Positions 29,631 to 36,675 of a stretch of 39,677 nt of DNA are shown piece by piece. The notes under the pieces were generated by a model, which saw only the letters and a list, made by a program, of their open reading frames with translations, was not told the origin of the DNA and made no database searches. The stretch comes from Helicobacteraceae bacterium (GTDB taxonomy: Bacteria; Campylobacterota; Campylobacteria; Campylobacterales; Sulfurimonadaceae). Location of the stretch: the NCBI GenBank assembly GCA_015488775.1, contig WFNF01000071.1, forward strand, positions 1 through 39,677. The letters run 5' to 3'. The position numbers and the translations under genes are program-made. The number at the start of each line of letters is the position of its first letter. Within the stretch, counting starts at the first letter, position 1.

Positions 29631-29735
29631 AAACAGTAACATCCAAAAAACAAAATATCTTTTATTTTTTCATATTTACACTATGTTAACAAATATTTTG
29701 ATACTCTTAGGGAAAACTATATATAAAGATTTATT

Positions 29736-31580
29736 ATGAATACAAATAAAAAAATACTTATTATTGTGGCATTGATGTTAATATCTTTAGCTGCTGCAAC
29801 TATCATAAACATTGGACTAAACTTCAGAGATTATGCTCTAAAGAACTCAATAGAAAAATCAAAACTAATAGCAAAAGTTGTTAGAGATGGTTTAACATCC
29901 CATATGGTAAATGGTATTATGGATAAAAGAGCTGATTTTATTAAAAATCTATCTAATGTTAAAGATATAGAAGACCTTTGGATAGTTAGAAGTGACGCAG
30001 TAAGAAAGCAGTATGGTCAAGGGTTTAAAAATGAGGTTTTAAGAGATACTATAGATAAAGAGGTTATAAAAACTGGAAAGATGGTGCAAAAATTTGTTGA
30101 GGAAGCAAATGGTGCTCACTTAAGAGTTACAGTTCCATTTATAGCTTCATCTTACGATACTCCAGATTGTACCTCTTGTCATAATGTAGCAGAGGGAACT
30201 GTTTTAGGCGCTGTTAGTATGGAGTTAGATATATCTTCTGTTAGAGAAGCTGGTGCATACACTATACTTAGAATCTTTCTTCTAAATCTTGTTTTTATTA
30301 TTATTGCTCTTGGGGTTACTAGATATTATATTAAGCCTTATATGGGTCTTTTTGAAGATCTTTTAACTATGATTAAAAAAGCTCACACTGGAGACTTTAC
30401 ACATAAAATAAACTCTAACATCAAAGGGGATGGTGCTTTAGTTGTGGAGCAAATAAATAACCTTTTTCAAAAGATGCAAGAGACATTTGGTGAACTTAAA
30501 AACAATCTTAATACCTTTGTTTCAAGAGCCAATCTTTCTTGTTCAGACCCACTGTATGAAGCAAAGGCAATTATTCATGAACTTGCAGATGTTTATAAAT
30601 TTAAACATACTATAGAGCTTGACCCATCACGTTCTGCTCTTTACAACCGTTTAGTTTATGTTATATCTCATAAGTTTGAGATAGAACACTTTGCACTTTA
30701 TGAGGTTGATAAAGTTACAAATACAAGAGTTTTACTTTACATAAGTGAGGGTGAAAGTTTTTGTGATGAATCAACCATACATGATACAAATAGATGTAGA
30801 ACACAAAGAACAAATTCTGATGTAATATCTACAGATTTTCCAAATCTATGTGAAAACTGTACAAAACAAGATATGAAATATATATGTATAAACTTCAATA
30901 TAAATGAAGATGTATCTTTAAACCTTTCAATCTCTGCAAAAACAGAAGATAAAATAAATGATATAAATCAAAACATAAGTAGCATTAGAAACTATTTTGA
31001 AGCTGCAAAACCTGTAATAGAATCAAGAATCCTTATGGATAAACTAAAAGATTCATCACTAAGAGATGGGATGACAGGACTTTACAATAGACGCTTTTTA
31101 GAAGAATATATAGACTCAACTATGGTTCAAGCAGTAAAGTCTAACATTAGATACTCAGTTTTAATGATAGATATTGATTTTTTCAAGATGGTTAATGACA
31201 CACATGGACATGATGTTGGAGATATAATCATAAAAGGTTTATCTGAAACACTTATATCTAACATAAGAGAGATAGATATGGCTATACGTTATGGTGGTGA
31301 AGAGTTTATAATTTTACTACACAATCCAAGTGTTAAAAAAGCATTAGAGATTGCAGAGAAAATCAGAGCAAGTTTCCAAGCTAGAAGTTTCTCTATAAAT
31401 TCTCATGAAAGTATAAGTAAAACTATAAGTATAGGTGTTGCTCATCTACCAGAGGATGCAGACAGTATATGGAAAGTTATAAAATTTGCAGATACTGCTC
31501 TTTATGTTGCAAAAGATAGTGGTAGAAATAAAGTTATAGAGTTTAAAAAAGAGATGTTTGACTTAGGTGAGTCTTATTAA
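29736..31580 (+). CDS. Diguanylate cyclase with predicted periplasmic heme c sensor
   Basis: A 614-residue membrane protein that should make c-di-GMP. Helix 1 is at about 7–28. A periplasmic domain follows, with the heme c motif CTSCH (145–149), then helix 2 (about 177–196) and a HAMP-like linker. A cytoplasmic GAF-like region contains several cysteines (343, 354, 372, 375, 384), and a GGDEF domain has GGEEF at 520–524. RxxD (511–514) stands five residues before GGEEF and forms an inhibitory I-site. A CxxCH in a periplasmic sensor suggests a redox or gas (NO, CO, O2) signal, as in c-heme PAS-like sensors of Geobacter. The cytoplasmic cysteines may bind metal or a cluster; this is inference. 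Its end overlaps the next gene by 14 bases. Confidence 0.88.
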   Translation: MNTNKKILIIVALMLISLAAATIINIGLNFRDYALKNSIEKSKLIAKVVRDGLTSHMVNGIMDKRADFIKNLSNVKDIEDLWIVRSDAVRKQYGQGFKNEVLRDTIDKEVIKTGKMVQKFVEEANGAHLRVTVPFIASSYDTPDCTSCHNVAEGTVLGAVSMELDISSVREAGAYTILRIFLLNLVFIIIALGVTRYYIKPYMGLFEDLLTMIKKAHTGDFTHKINSNIKGDGALVVEQINNLFQKMQETFGELKNNLNTFVSRANLSCSDPLYEAKAIIHELADVYKFKHTIELDPSRSALYNRLVYVISHKFEIEHFALYEVDKVTNTRVLLYISEGESFCDESTIHDTNRCRTQRTNSDVISTDFPNLCENCTKQDMKYICINFNINEDVSLNLSISAKTEDKINDINQNISSIRNYFEAAKPVIESRILMDKLKDSSLRDGMTGLYNRRFLEEYIDSTMVQAVKSNIRYSVLMIDIDFFKMVNDTHGHDVGDIIIKGLSETLISNIREIDMAIRYGGEEFIILLHNPSVKKALEIAEKIRASFQARSFSINSHESISKTISIGVAHLPEDADSIWKVIKFADTALYVAKDSGRNKVIEFKKEMFDLGESY

Positions 31581-32793
31581 AAATATAGCTATAATTGGTG
31601 GTGGTGCTTCTGGTATATTGGCTGGGATATTTTTAAGTAAAAAAAATTATAAAGTTACTATATTTGAAAACAATGATGCTTTAGGTAAAAAAATCTTAGC
31701 ATCTGGTAATGGCAGATGTAACATAGCATCATCAAATATAGATAAAAACAGTTTTTATACAAATCAAGATTTTGTTGAAGAGATTATAAAAAGTTTTGAT
31801 TTTAAAAAACTAGAGGAGATTTTTAACTCTTTTGGTCTTTTTTTAGATATAAAAGAGGATTTTAAAGTTTACCCAGCATCTAATGAAGCAAAAAGTGTTA
31901 TGAGCGTTTTAAATGCTCAAGTAGATACTTTAGGCATAAATGTACTTTTAGAAACTAAAGTCTTAGATATAAAAAAGCATCAAGACACCTTTACTATAAA
32001 AACATCAAACAAAGAATATAAAAACTTCACTCATACAATCATAGCAACTGGTTCAATCGCTTACCCACAACTAGGTGCAAGTGAAGATGGTTATAATTTT
32101 GCTAAAAGTTTTAAACACACTATAAAACCTTTACATCCAACCTTAGTTGGTTTAGTTACAAAAGAGATTATCCCTAAACAACTTCATGGGGCAAAAACAT
32201 CTGCACAAATTACACTTTATATAGACAATAAAAAAATCAAAAGTTTAAAAGCAGACACACTCTTTACAAAATACGGACTATCTGGTTTTGGAATCTTTGA
32301 TATATCTTACTATGTCACAAAAGCTTTACTTAATAATGAAAAAATAAAATTATCTTTAGATTTAATTCCAAACATAAGTTCTGATCAGATACTAAAACAT
32401 ATACACTCTTTTAAAAAGCAAAACATATCTATACTCACCCTACTTTGTGGATTTTTAAACACAAAAATATCTAAAGACATCTTAAAAACATTAAACATAG
32501 ACTTAGATATAAAAACTTCATCTCTAAATAACAAACAAATAGAAGATATTATAAGACTTCTAAAAAACAAAGAGTACAGTATAATAGATCACAATGGTTA
32601 CAAACATGCAGAAGTTGTCGCTGGTGGTGTTAATGTGGATGAGATAGACAATATTACAATGATGAGCAAAAAAGTTAACAACCTTTTCTTTCTAGGTGAA
32701 GTTTTAGATATAACAGGCAAAAGAGGTGGGTACAACCTACATTTTGCTTTTGCTAGTGCTTATAGGTGTGCTTTGCATCTATCTCATGAATAA
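31567..32793 (+). CDS. FAD-dependent oxidoreductase, HI0933/YhiN (BaiN) family
   Basis: A 408-residue flavoprotein: Rossmann FAD motif GGGASG (11–16) with Glu near 34 and LGKKILASGNGRCN, and a C-terminal FAD segment FLGEVLDITGKRGGYNLHFAFASA near 377–401. Members are widely conserved; the physiological reaction is not settled in most bacteria. The start is GTG inside the end of the diguanylate cyclase gene (14-base overlap), so translation is probably coupled. No ATG lies before the FAD motif, which supports the GTG. A functional link with c-di-GMP signalling is not implied by known biology. Confidence 0.88.
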   Translation: MSLIKNIAIIGGGASGILAGIFLSKKNYKVTIFENNDALGKKILASGNGRCNIASSNIDKNSFYTNQDFVEEIIKSFDFKKLEEIFNSFGLFLDIKEDFKVYPASNEAKSVMSVLNAQVDTLGINVLLETKVLDIKKHQDTFTIKTSNKEYKNFTHTIIATGSIAYPQLGASEDGYNFAKSFKHTIKPLHPTLVGLVTKEIIPKQLHGAKTSAQITLYIDNKKIKSLKADTLFTKYGLSGFGIFDISYYVTKALLNNEKIKLSLDLIPNISSDQILKHIHSFKKQNISILTLLCGFLNTKISKDILKTLNIDLDIKTSSLNNKQIEDIIRLLKNKEYSIIDHNGYKHAEVVAGGVNVDEIDNITMMSKKVNNLFFLGEVLDITGKRGGYNLHFAFASAYRCALHLSHE

Positions 32794-32842
32794 GTAAAAT
32801 TTCAATAATTATAGTAACAAAAAAAAATATAGTGAGCATAAA

Positions 32843-34114
32843 ATGAATAAAAAGCTAAATGTTTTGTTTTTAAGTAATCCCTCAGTTGGTCATACAAATT
32901 TTTTAATCTCCCTAGCTCAAAAGTATATTGATAAAAATCATACAGTAAAATTTATGTTACCAGGGATTACAAATGCTTATGTACAAAAAGCTTTAAACAA
33001 CCCATCTTTGAACATTAACTACACTTTAGATAAACATTCCATAAACTACAAACTTATACCTATATCGTTTAAACAGATAGCATTAGGTTTACTTTTACCT
33101 TTTAAAAGTGGTATATCTGAGCTTATAATGGCTTTTAAAGTTCTAAGTTCAGGTGCTGAGTATTATGCTGAGTATATAGCAAAAGAGATTGAAAAAGAGA
33201 GTTATGATTTAATCATATATGATTATACTTTTATCCCTGCTGTTATACTTAGCAAGAAGCTAAATATTCCAAGAGTTGCTATATATCATAGTGGATTAAC
33301 TTTTTATGAAAAGGATATACCTATATTGGGAAGTGATGCTACTTATGGAGATATAAACAAAGATGAATATACACGTATAAAAGCAACTTTAGATAAACTA
33401 GAATCAAGTATAAAATCTAAATATAAAGATATAAGTCAGATGAATTTTTTTACTCAAGCAAATTCGGATTTTTTAAATATTATAAACTCGGTAAAGGAGT
33501 TTGAATATAAAAGAGGAAACTTACCCTCAAATGTATGTTTTACAGCACCTAGTATCTACTCAAGAAAAGTTCTTGATCAGAAACATAAAACATCAGATAA
33601 AAAGCTAATATATCTCTCGTTTGGAACAGTTTTTACAAAAGAGTATAAATTATTTACTAAAATTATAAAAAGTATTGATACATCAACTTATGATGTTGTA
33701 GTTAGTGCTGGGGATTCTTATGCTAAATTACAAAAAACAAAATTTGCTGATAATGTTAAGATATACCCATTTCTTGATCAGTTAAACATTTTAAACCAAG
33801 CAGATATATTTATAACTCATGGTGGTAAAAATAGTATAAATGAAGCGATGATTACAAAAACACCTCTACTTGTGTTTCCATTTGGAGCAGAACAAGAGTA
33901 TAACGCAAAACTTGTTGAGTACAAAAACATTGGTATAAACTTTAAATACAACAAGCATAACTTAGATATGCACTCAATGGATTCTGCTTTAGAAACTGTG
34001 CTAAATAGTACTCTTATACAAAGTTCACTTAATCATCTACATCAACTTCATAGTAACAAAGATGGAGCAGAACTTACCTACAATAAAATAGATTCTCTTC
34101 TTAAAAAAACCTAA
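32843..34114 (+). CDS. GT1-family (UGT/MGT-like) glycosyltransferase
   Basis: A 423-residue GT-B enzyme of the UDP-glycosyltransferase/MGT type. The N-terminus LFLSNPSVGHTNF includes the catalytic-type His17. YLSFGTVF (257–264) and the donor-binding THGGKNSINEAM (325–336), with PFGAEQEYNA (346–355), are clear. Relatives glycosylate lipids, carotenoids or small hydrophobic molecules. The acceptor cannot be inferred, and no biosynthetic cluster surrounds the gene. It has GTGAG before the ATG and stands 49 bases after the flavoprotein gene on the same strand. Confidence 0.85.
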   Translation: MNKKLNVLFLSNPSVGHTNFLISLAQKYIDKNHTVKFMLPGITNAYVQKALNNPSLNINYTLDKHSINYKLIPISFKQIALGLLLPFKSGISELIMAFKVLSSGAEYYAEYIAKEIEKESYDLIIYDYTFIPAVILSKKLNIPRVAIYHSGLTFYEKDIPILGSDATYGDINKDEYTRIKATLDKLESSIKSKYKDISQMNFFTQANSDFLNIINSVKEFEYKRGNLPSNVCFTAPSIYSRKVLDQKHKTSDKKLIYLSFGTVFTKEYKLFTKIIKSIDTSTYDVVVSAGDSYAKLQKTKFADNVKIYPFLDQLNILNQADIFITHGGKNSINEAMITKTPLLVFPFGAEQEYNAKLVEYKNIGINFKYNKHNLDMHSMDSALETVLNSTLIQSSLNHLHQLHSNKDGAELTYNKIDSLLKKT

Positions 34115-34158
34115 ATTTTAAAAACTATCTAAGTAGAACATTGCTTTTTAATAAAGAC

Positions 34159-34180
34159 TATATTAGAATATTCTAATATA
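34159..34180. promoter_or_regulatory. 22-bp perfect palindrome, probable ArsR-family operator
   Basis: The half-site is TATATTAGAAT followed by its exact inverse, with no spacer, ending 18 bases before the regulator's start codon. ArsR/SmtB repressors bind AT-rich palindromes of this type in their own promoters, so autoregulation of the operon is likely. Confidence 0.7.
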
Positions 34181-34198
34181 CTTATAAAAGGTTAAACA

Positions 34199-34546
34199 AT
34201 GGATAGTTTAAACTCATGTTGTAGGGTTGAGATAGACAATAGTTTAATATCTAACGCTCAAAATCTTCTTAAAAATGAGGAGATACTTTTAGATGAAAAA
34301 TCTAAAATATTTCTACTTCTTGGAAATAGTGTTAGATTAAAGATAGTCAAACTTTTTTTGCACTTTGAAAAGATGTGTGTTTGTGATCTTAGTGATGTTT
34401 TAAAAATGAAGCAATCCCCTATTTCTCAACATCTTCGTAAATTAAAAGATGGTGCTATTTTAGATAGTAAAAGAGATGGAATGACAGTTTTTTACTCACT
34501 TAGAGGTGAGATGAAAGAGTCTATAAGTAAGATTATTGAAGGATAA
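34199..34546 (+). CDS. ArsR/SmtB-family metal-responsive repressor
   Basis: A 115-residue winged-helix regulator. The recognition helix region is MKQSPISQHLRKLKDGAIL (70–88). Metal-ligand candidates are the Cys pair at 7–8 and Cys60/Cys62 in MCVCDLSDVL, which corresponds to the CVC box of thiolate-metal-sensing ArsR/CadC proteins. Soft metals such as Hg(II), Cd(II), As(III) or Cu(I) are plausible inducers, and the downstream MerT–MerP fusion favours mercury. AAAGG precedes the ATG. It is the first gene of a three-gene operon controlled by the 22-bp palindrome. Confidence 0.9.
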   Translation: MDSLNSCCRVEIDNSLISNAQNLLKNEEILLDEKSKIFLLLGNSVRLKIVKLFLHFEKMCVCDLSDVLKMKQSPISQHLRKLKDGAILDSKRDGMTVFYSLRGEMKESISKIIEG

Positions 34547-34549
34547 CTC

Positions 34550-35287
34550 ATGATAGATAAAAAAATATTGACAAGTTTAGTAAGTGCTTTTGGTGCGTCT
34601 TTATGTTGTATCACACCTGTTGTAGCAGTTTTAGCTGGTTCAACTGGTATGGCATCAACTTTCTCTTGGATAGAACCAGCAAGAGATTATTTGGTAGTTT
34701 TAACTATATTGATTTTGATTTATGCTTGGTGGGATAAACTAAAACCAAAAAAAGATGATATTGAGTGTGCTTGTGATCCAGATGAAAATGGTAAAATCTC
34801 TTTTTGGCATACTAAAACATTTTTAGCCATAGTTACAATTTTTTCTGCTTTAATGTTAAGTTTTCCATATTGGGGAGATTCTCTTATAAAAAGTGACAAA
34901 CCTAAAGTTGTTTATGTAGATAAATCTCAATTAAAAAAGATAAGCATAAATATTGAGGGTATGACTTGTAAGGCTTGTGAAGCAACAGTTGAAAAAGTAG
35001 CTAATGATGTAGATGGTGTAACTTACATCAAAGCTTCAGTAGATAATAAAAATGCAGTTGTTGAGTTTGATCAAAGTAAAACAGATTCTAAAAGTATTAT
35101 GAAAGCTATTGGAACTACTGGTTATAAACCTGTAAGCTATGTTGATAAAGATGGAAGTCATAAGGTTGAGGGTATAAAACTTGATAAACATAAAGATATG
35201 AAAAAGCAAACTAGCTCAAAATGTGGTGGTGGCAAGTGTGGTGCAGGTAGATGTGGCGCTGGAAAATGTGGAACTAAAAAGGAGTAA
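34550..35287 (+). CDS. MerT–MerP-type metal transport fusion protein with Cys-Gly-rich tail
   Basis: A 245-residue inner-membrane protein. Residues 1–110 are MerT-like: three membrane helices (about 9–29, 45–61, 87–106), the vicinal Cys19–Cys20 in LCCITP within helix 1, and Cys73/Cys75 in the loop. Residues 130–198 are a MerP/HMA domain with GMTCKAC (Cys140, Cys143). The tail at 222–241 has Cys225, 230, 235 and 240, exactly five residues apart, in a (K/R)CG-x-G repeat. MerT–MerP fusions import Hg(II) for cytoplasmic handling, usually by MerA, which is absent here. The tail resembles KCG motifs of copper-binding bufferin/HvfA peptides, though no MNIO modifying enzyme is in view. The ATG follows the regulator's stop by three bases and has AAGGAT. 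Confidence 0.85.
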   Translation: MIDKKILTSLVSAFGASLCCITPVVAVLAGSTGMASTFSWIEPARDYLVVLTILILIYAWWDKLKPKKDDIECACDPDENGKISFWHTKTFLAIVTIFSALMLSFPYWGDSLIKSDKPKVVYVDKSQLKKISINIEGMTCKACEATVEKVANDVDGVTYIKASVDNKNAVVEFDQSKTDSKSIMKAIGTTGYKPVSYVDKDGSHKVEGIKLDKHKDMKKQTSSKCGGGKCGAGRCGAGKCGTKKE

Positions 35288-35290
35288 GAT

Positions 35291-35785
35291 ATGCAGTTTT
35301 TTACAAAAAAAGAGGAGCAAACAAGCTCTTGTGATACAAATAGTGGATGTTGTACACCAGCACCTAAAGGTAAAATGGAGTGTCCACAGTGTAAGCAAAA
35401 AGCAAAAGCTGTTTTAGCTAAAACTCTTGATTCGCTTCTTAAAGATGAAACAAAGTCTTCTCTTGAGAGTTTTGATGGTTTTTACTATTGTAAAACACCA
35501 ACCTGCTCTACTGTTTACTTTAGAGATAAAACTATACTTACTCAAGATGATTTAAGTGTAGTTGTTGGACTAAAAGATAAGGCATCACCAGCTACTCTTT
35601 GTTACTGTTTTGATTACTCTAAAGAGAAGATTTATAAAGATATAAAAGAGAAAGGTACAACTACTGTTCTTGAAGATATAAAAACAAAAATGAAAACTCA
35701 AGGTTGTTCATGTGAAACTCTAAATCCAAGTGGTGGATGTTGCCTTGGTGATGTAGCTAAGGCTATAAAAGAGATATCAGCCTAA
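35291..35785 (+). CDS. CopZ-like Fe-S/zinc metallochaperone
   Basis: A cysteine-rich 164-residue cytoplasmic protein resembling the N-terminal domain of Archaeoglobus CopZ, which carries one zinc and a [2Fe-2S] cluster. A zinc-ribbon-like half has Cys31, Cys34 (CPQC), Cys67 and Cys72. A second half, similar to BFD-type cluster domains, has Cys104 and Cys106 (LCYCF) and Cys139, 141, 150 and 151 (GCSC...GGCC). It lacks the HMA domain of CopZ itself, but the upstream protein supplies one. It would accept or reduce imported metal (Hg or Cu); this is inference. A strong AAGGAG at the end of the upstream gene couples the two. The stop codon forms the loop of a terminator hairpin. Confidence 0.8.
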   Translation: MQFFTKKEEQTSSCDTNSGCCTPAPKGKMECPQCKQKAKAVLAKTLDSLLKDETKSSLESFDGFYYCKTPTCSTVYFRDKTILTQDDLSVVVGLKDKASPATLCYCFDYSKEKIYKDIKEKGTTTVLEDIKTKMKTQGCSCETLNPSGGCCLGDVAKAIKEISA

Positions 35786-35793
35786 GGCTGATA
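35775..35793. terminator. Convergent terminator after the metal operon
   Basis: A perfect 8-bp stem TATCAGCC / GGCTGATA closes on a three-base loop that is the TAA stop codon of the metallochaperone gene. T-rich DNA follows on both strands, and the histone-like gene ends just beyond it. Confidence 0.65.
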
Positions 35794-35796
35794 AAA

Positions 35797-36027
35797 CTAC
35801 TTTTTAACTGTTTTTTTTGTTACAGGCTTAGCAGATTTTTTAATGATTTTTTTAGCTAACTTTTTAGCTGACTTAGGTTTAGTTAGTTTTTTCTTTGTTA
35901 ATGTTTTAACAATTTTTTTAACTAACTTCTTTTTTGTTTTCTTAGCTACAGTTTTTTTAGAAACTGCTTTTTTAACACTCTTTTTAGCAACTTTTTTTAC
36001 TGCTTTTTTCTTTAATACTTTAGCCAT
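35797..36027 (-). CDS. Lysine-rich histone H1-like DNA-binding protein
   Basis: A 76-residue protein with 36 lysines, no acidic and no aromatic residues, built from repeats of the form (A/T/S)VxKK and KKxxKK with Ala, Val and Thr. This composition is that of bacterial histone H1-like proteins (the HctB or AlgP-tail type) that bind and compact DNA. A strong AAAAGGAGT before the ATG supports real expression. It would act on the nucleoid, but no specific role can be read. The low-complexity coding DNA gives a hydrophobic reading on the opposite strand, which is an artefact. Confidence 0.82.
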   Translation of the reverse strand: MAKVLKKKAVKKVAKKSVKKAVSKKTVAKKTKKKLVKKIVKTLTKKKLTKPKSAKKLAKKIIKKSAKPVTKKTVKK

Positions 36028-36048
36028 ATAGACTCCTTTTGATATATA

Positions 36049-36063
36049 TGTTAATAATTAACA
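36049..36063. promoter_or_regulatory. 15-bp palindrome upstream of the histone-like gene
   Basis: TGTTAATAATTAACA is a perfect palindrome around a central base, 21 bases before the start codon. Its position near the expected promoter suggests an operator, but AT-rich chance palindromes are possible. The surrounding gap 36064–36138 shows nothing further. Confidence 0.35.
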
Positions 36064-36138
36064 ATACATAATTATACAATCATTTTTATCAGAGTGTTGT
36101 AACCAAATCATAACCATAATAAGTAAAAGTTTAAAATT

Positions 36139-36327
36139 TTAATCTAAATGTTTTTTTATCTCTTGAAGCTTATTATTTAAAATATCCCATAATATTTTTG
36201 CTGCCTCTTTTTCATCTGGTTCTGGAACATCCCAATCAACAATTTTTAGGTTTGTTGTAAAAAGAAGTTCTAACTCTTTTTCAATCTCACTTTTACGATT
36301 TTGTAAATCTTTTTGTGTTGCATCCAT
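36139..36327 (-). CDS. Small uncharacterised protein
   Basis: A 62-residue, charged, probably mostly helical cytoplasmic protein (Glu- and Lys-rich N-terminal helix, then a VDWDVPEPDEKEAAKILWDIL segment with three tryptophans or prolines that suggests a folded core). No family is recognised. It is judged real because AAAGG stands seven bases before the ATG, because it follows the next small gene by ten bases on the same strand, and because its amino acid use is protein-like. The function is unknown. Confidence 0.65.
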   Translation of the reverse strand: MDATQKDLQNRKSEIEKELELLFTTNLKIVDWDVPEPDEKEAAKILWDILNNKLQEIKKHLD

Positions 36328-36337
36328 CTTTTAGCCT

Positions 36338-36547
36338 TTAGTTTAAACCAAGTTCAGAGAAAAGTGTTTCAAAAAAAATACTCTCTTTAACTAACTCATT
36401 TTTTAATGATCCCATAGCCTTATCTTCAACATACCACTCTTCAATCAACTTTATACTTGAACTCTTTTGAGACTCATCTAGCTCCTTAGTATTACCAATA
36501 GCATCTTTGATTTTTTCTAAATGTTCTTTATGTTTATGTGCGCTCAT
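36338..36547 (-). CDS. Small uncharacterised helical protein
   Basis: A 69-residue charged protein predicted to be two or three helices, with a His- and Lys-rich N-terminus (AHKHKEHLEKIK). AAGGAT is well placed before the ATG. It forms a two-gene unit with the 62-residue protein downstream. Its length and charge recall small DUF4404-like proteins, but the resemblance is too weak to name it. There is no signal peptide or membrane segment. Confidence 0.65.
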   Translation of the reverse strand: MSAHKHKEHLEKIKDAIGNTKELDESQKSSSIKLIEEWYVEDKAMGSLKNELVKESIFFETLFSELGLN

Positions 36548-36675
36548 TATTATATCCTTTCTTGTATTTTATCAAAAAAATTGTTTACTTACACTAAAGG
36601 GCACCTCTAAATTAAAATTCATTTTTATGATATGTATAATACGCTTTTGATATAATTGTCACTCAAAGGATAAAA

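Noticed and set aside
35216-35417. Two ORFs of 60–64 codons over the end of the MerT–MerP gene
   Set aside because: Both are other-frame readings of the Cys/Gly-rich coding sequence and lack plausible starts.
35843-36031. A hydrophobic plus-strand ORF that looks like a small membrane protein
   Set aside because: It is the antisense reading of the lysine-rich histone-like gene: AAA/AAG codons give Phe/Leu codons on the other strand. It has no ribosome-binding site.
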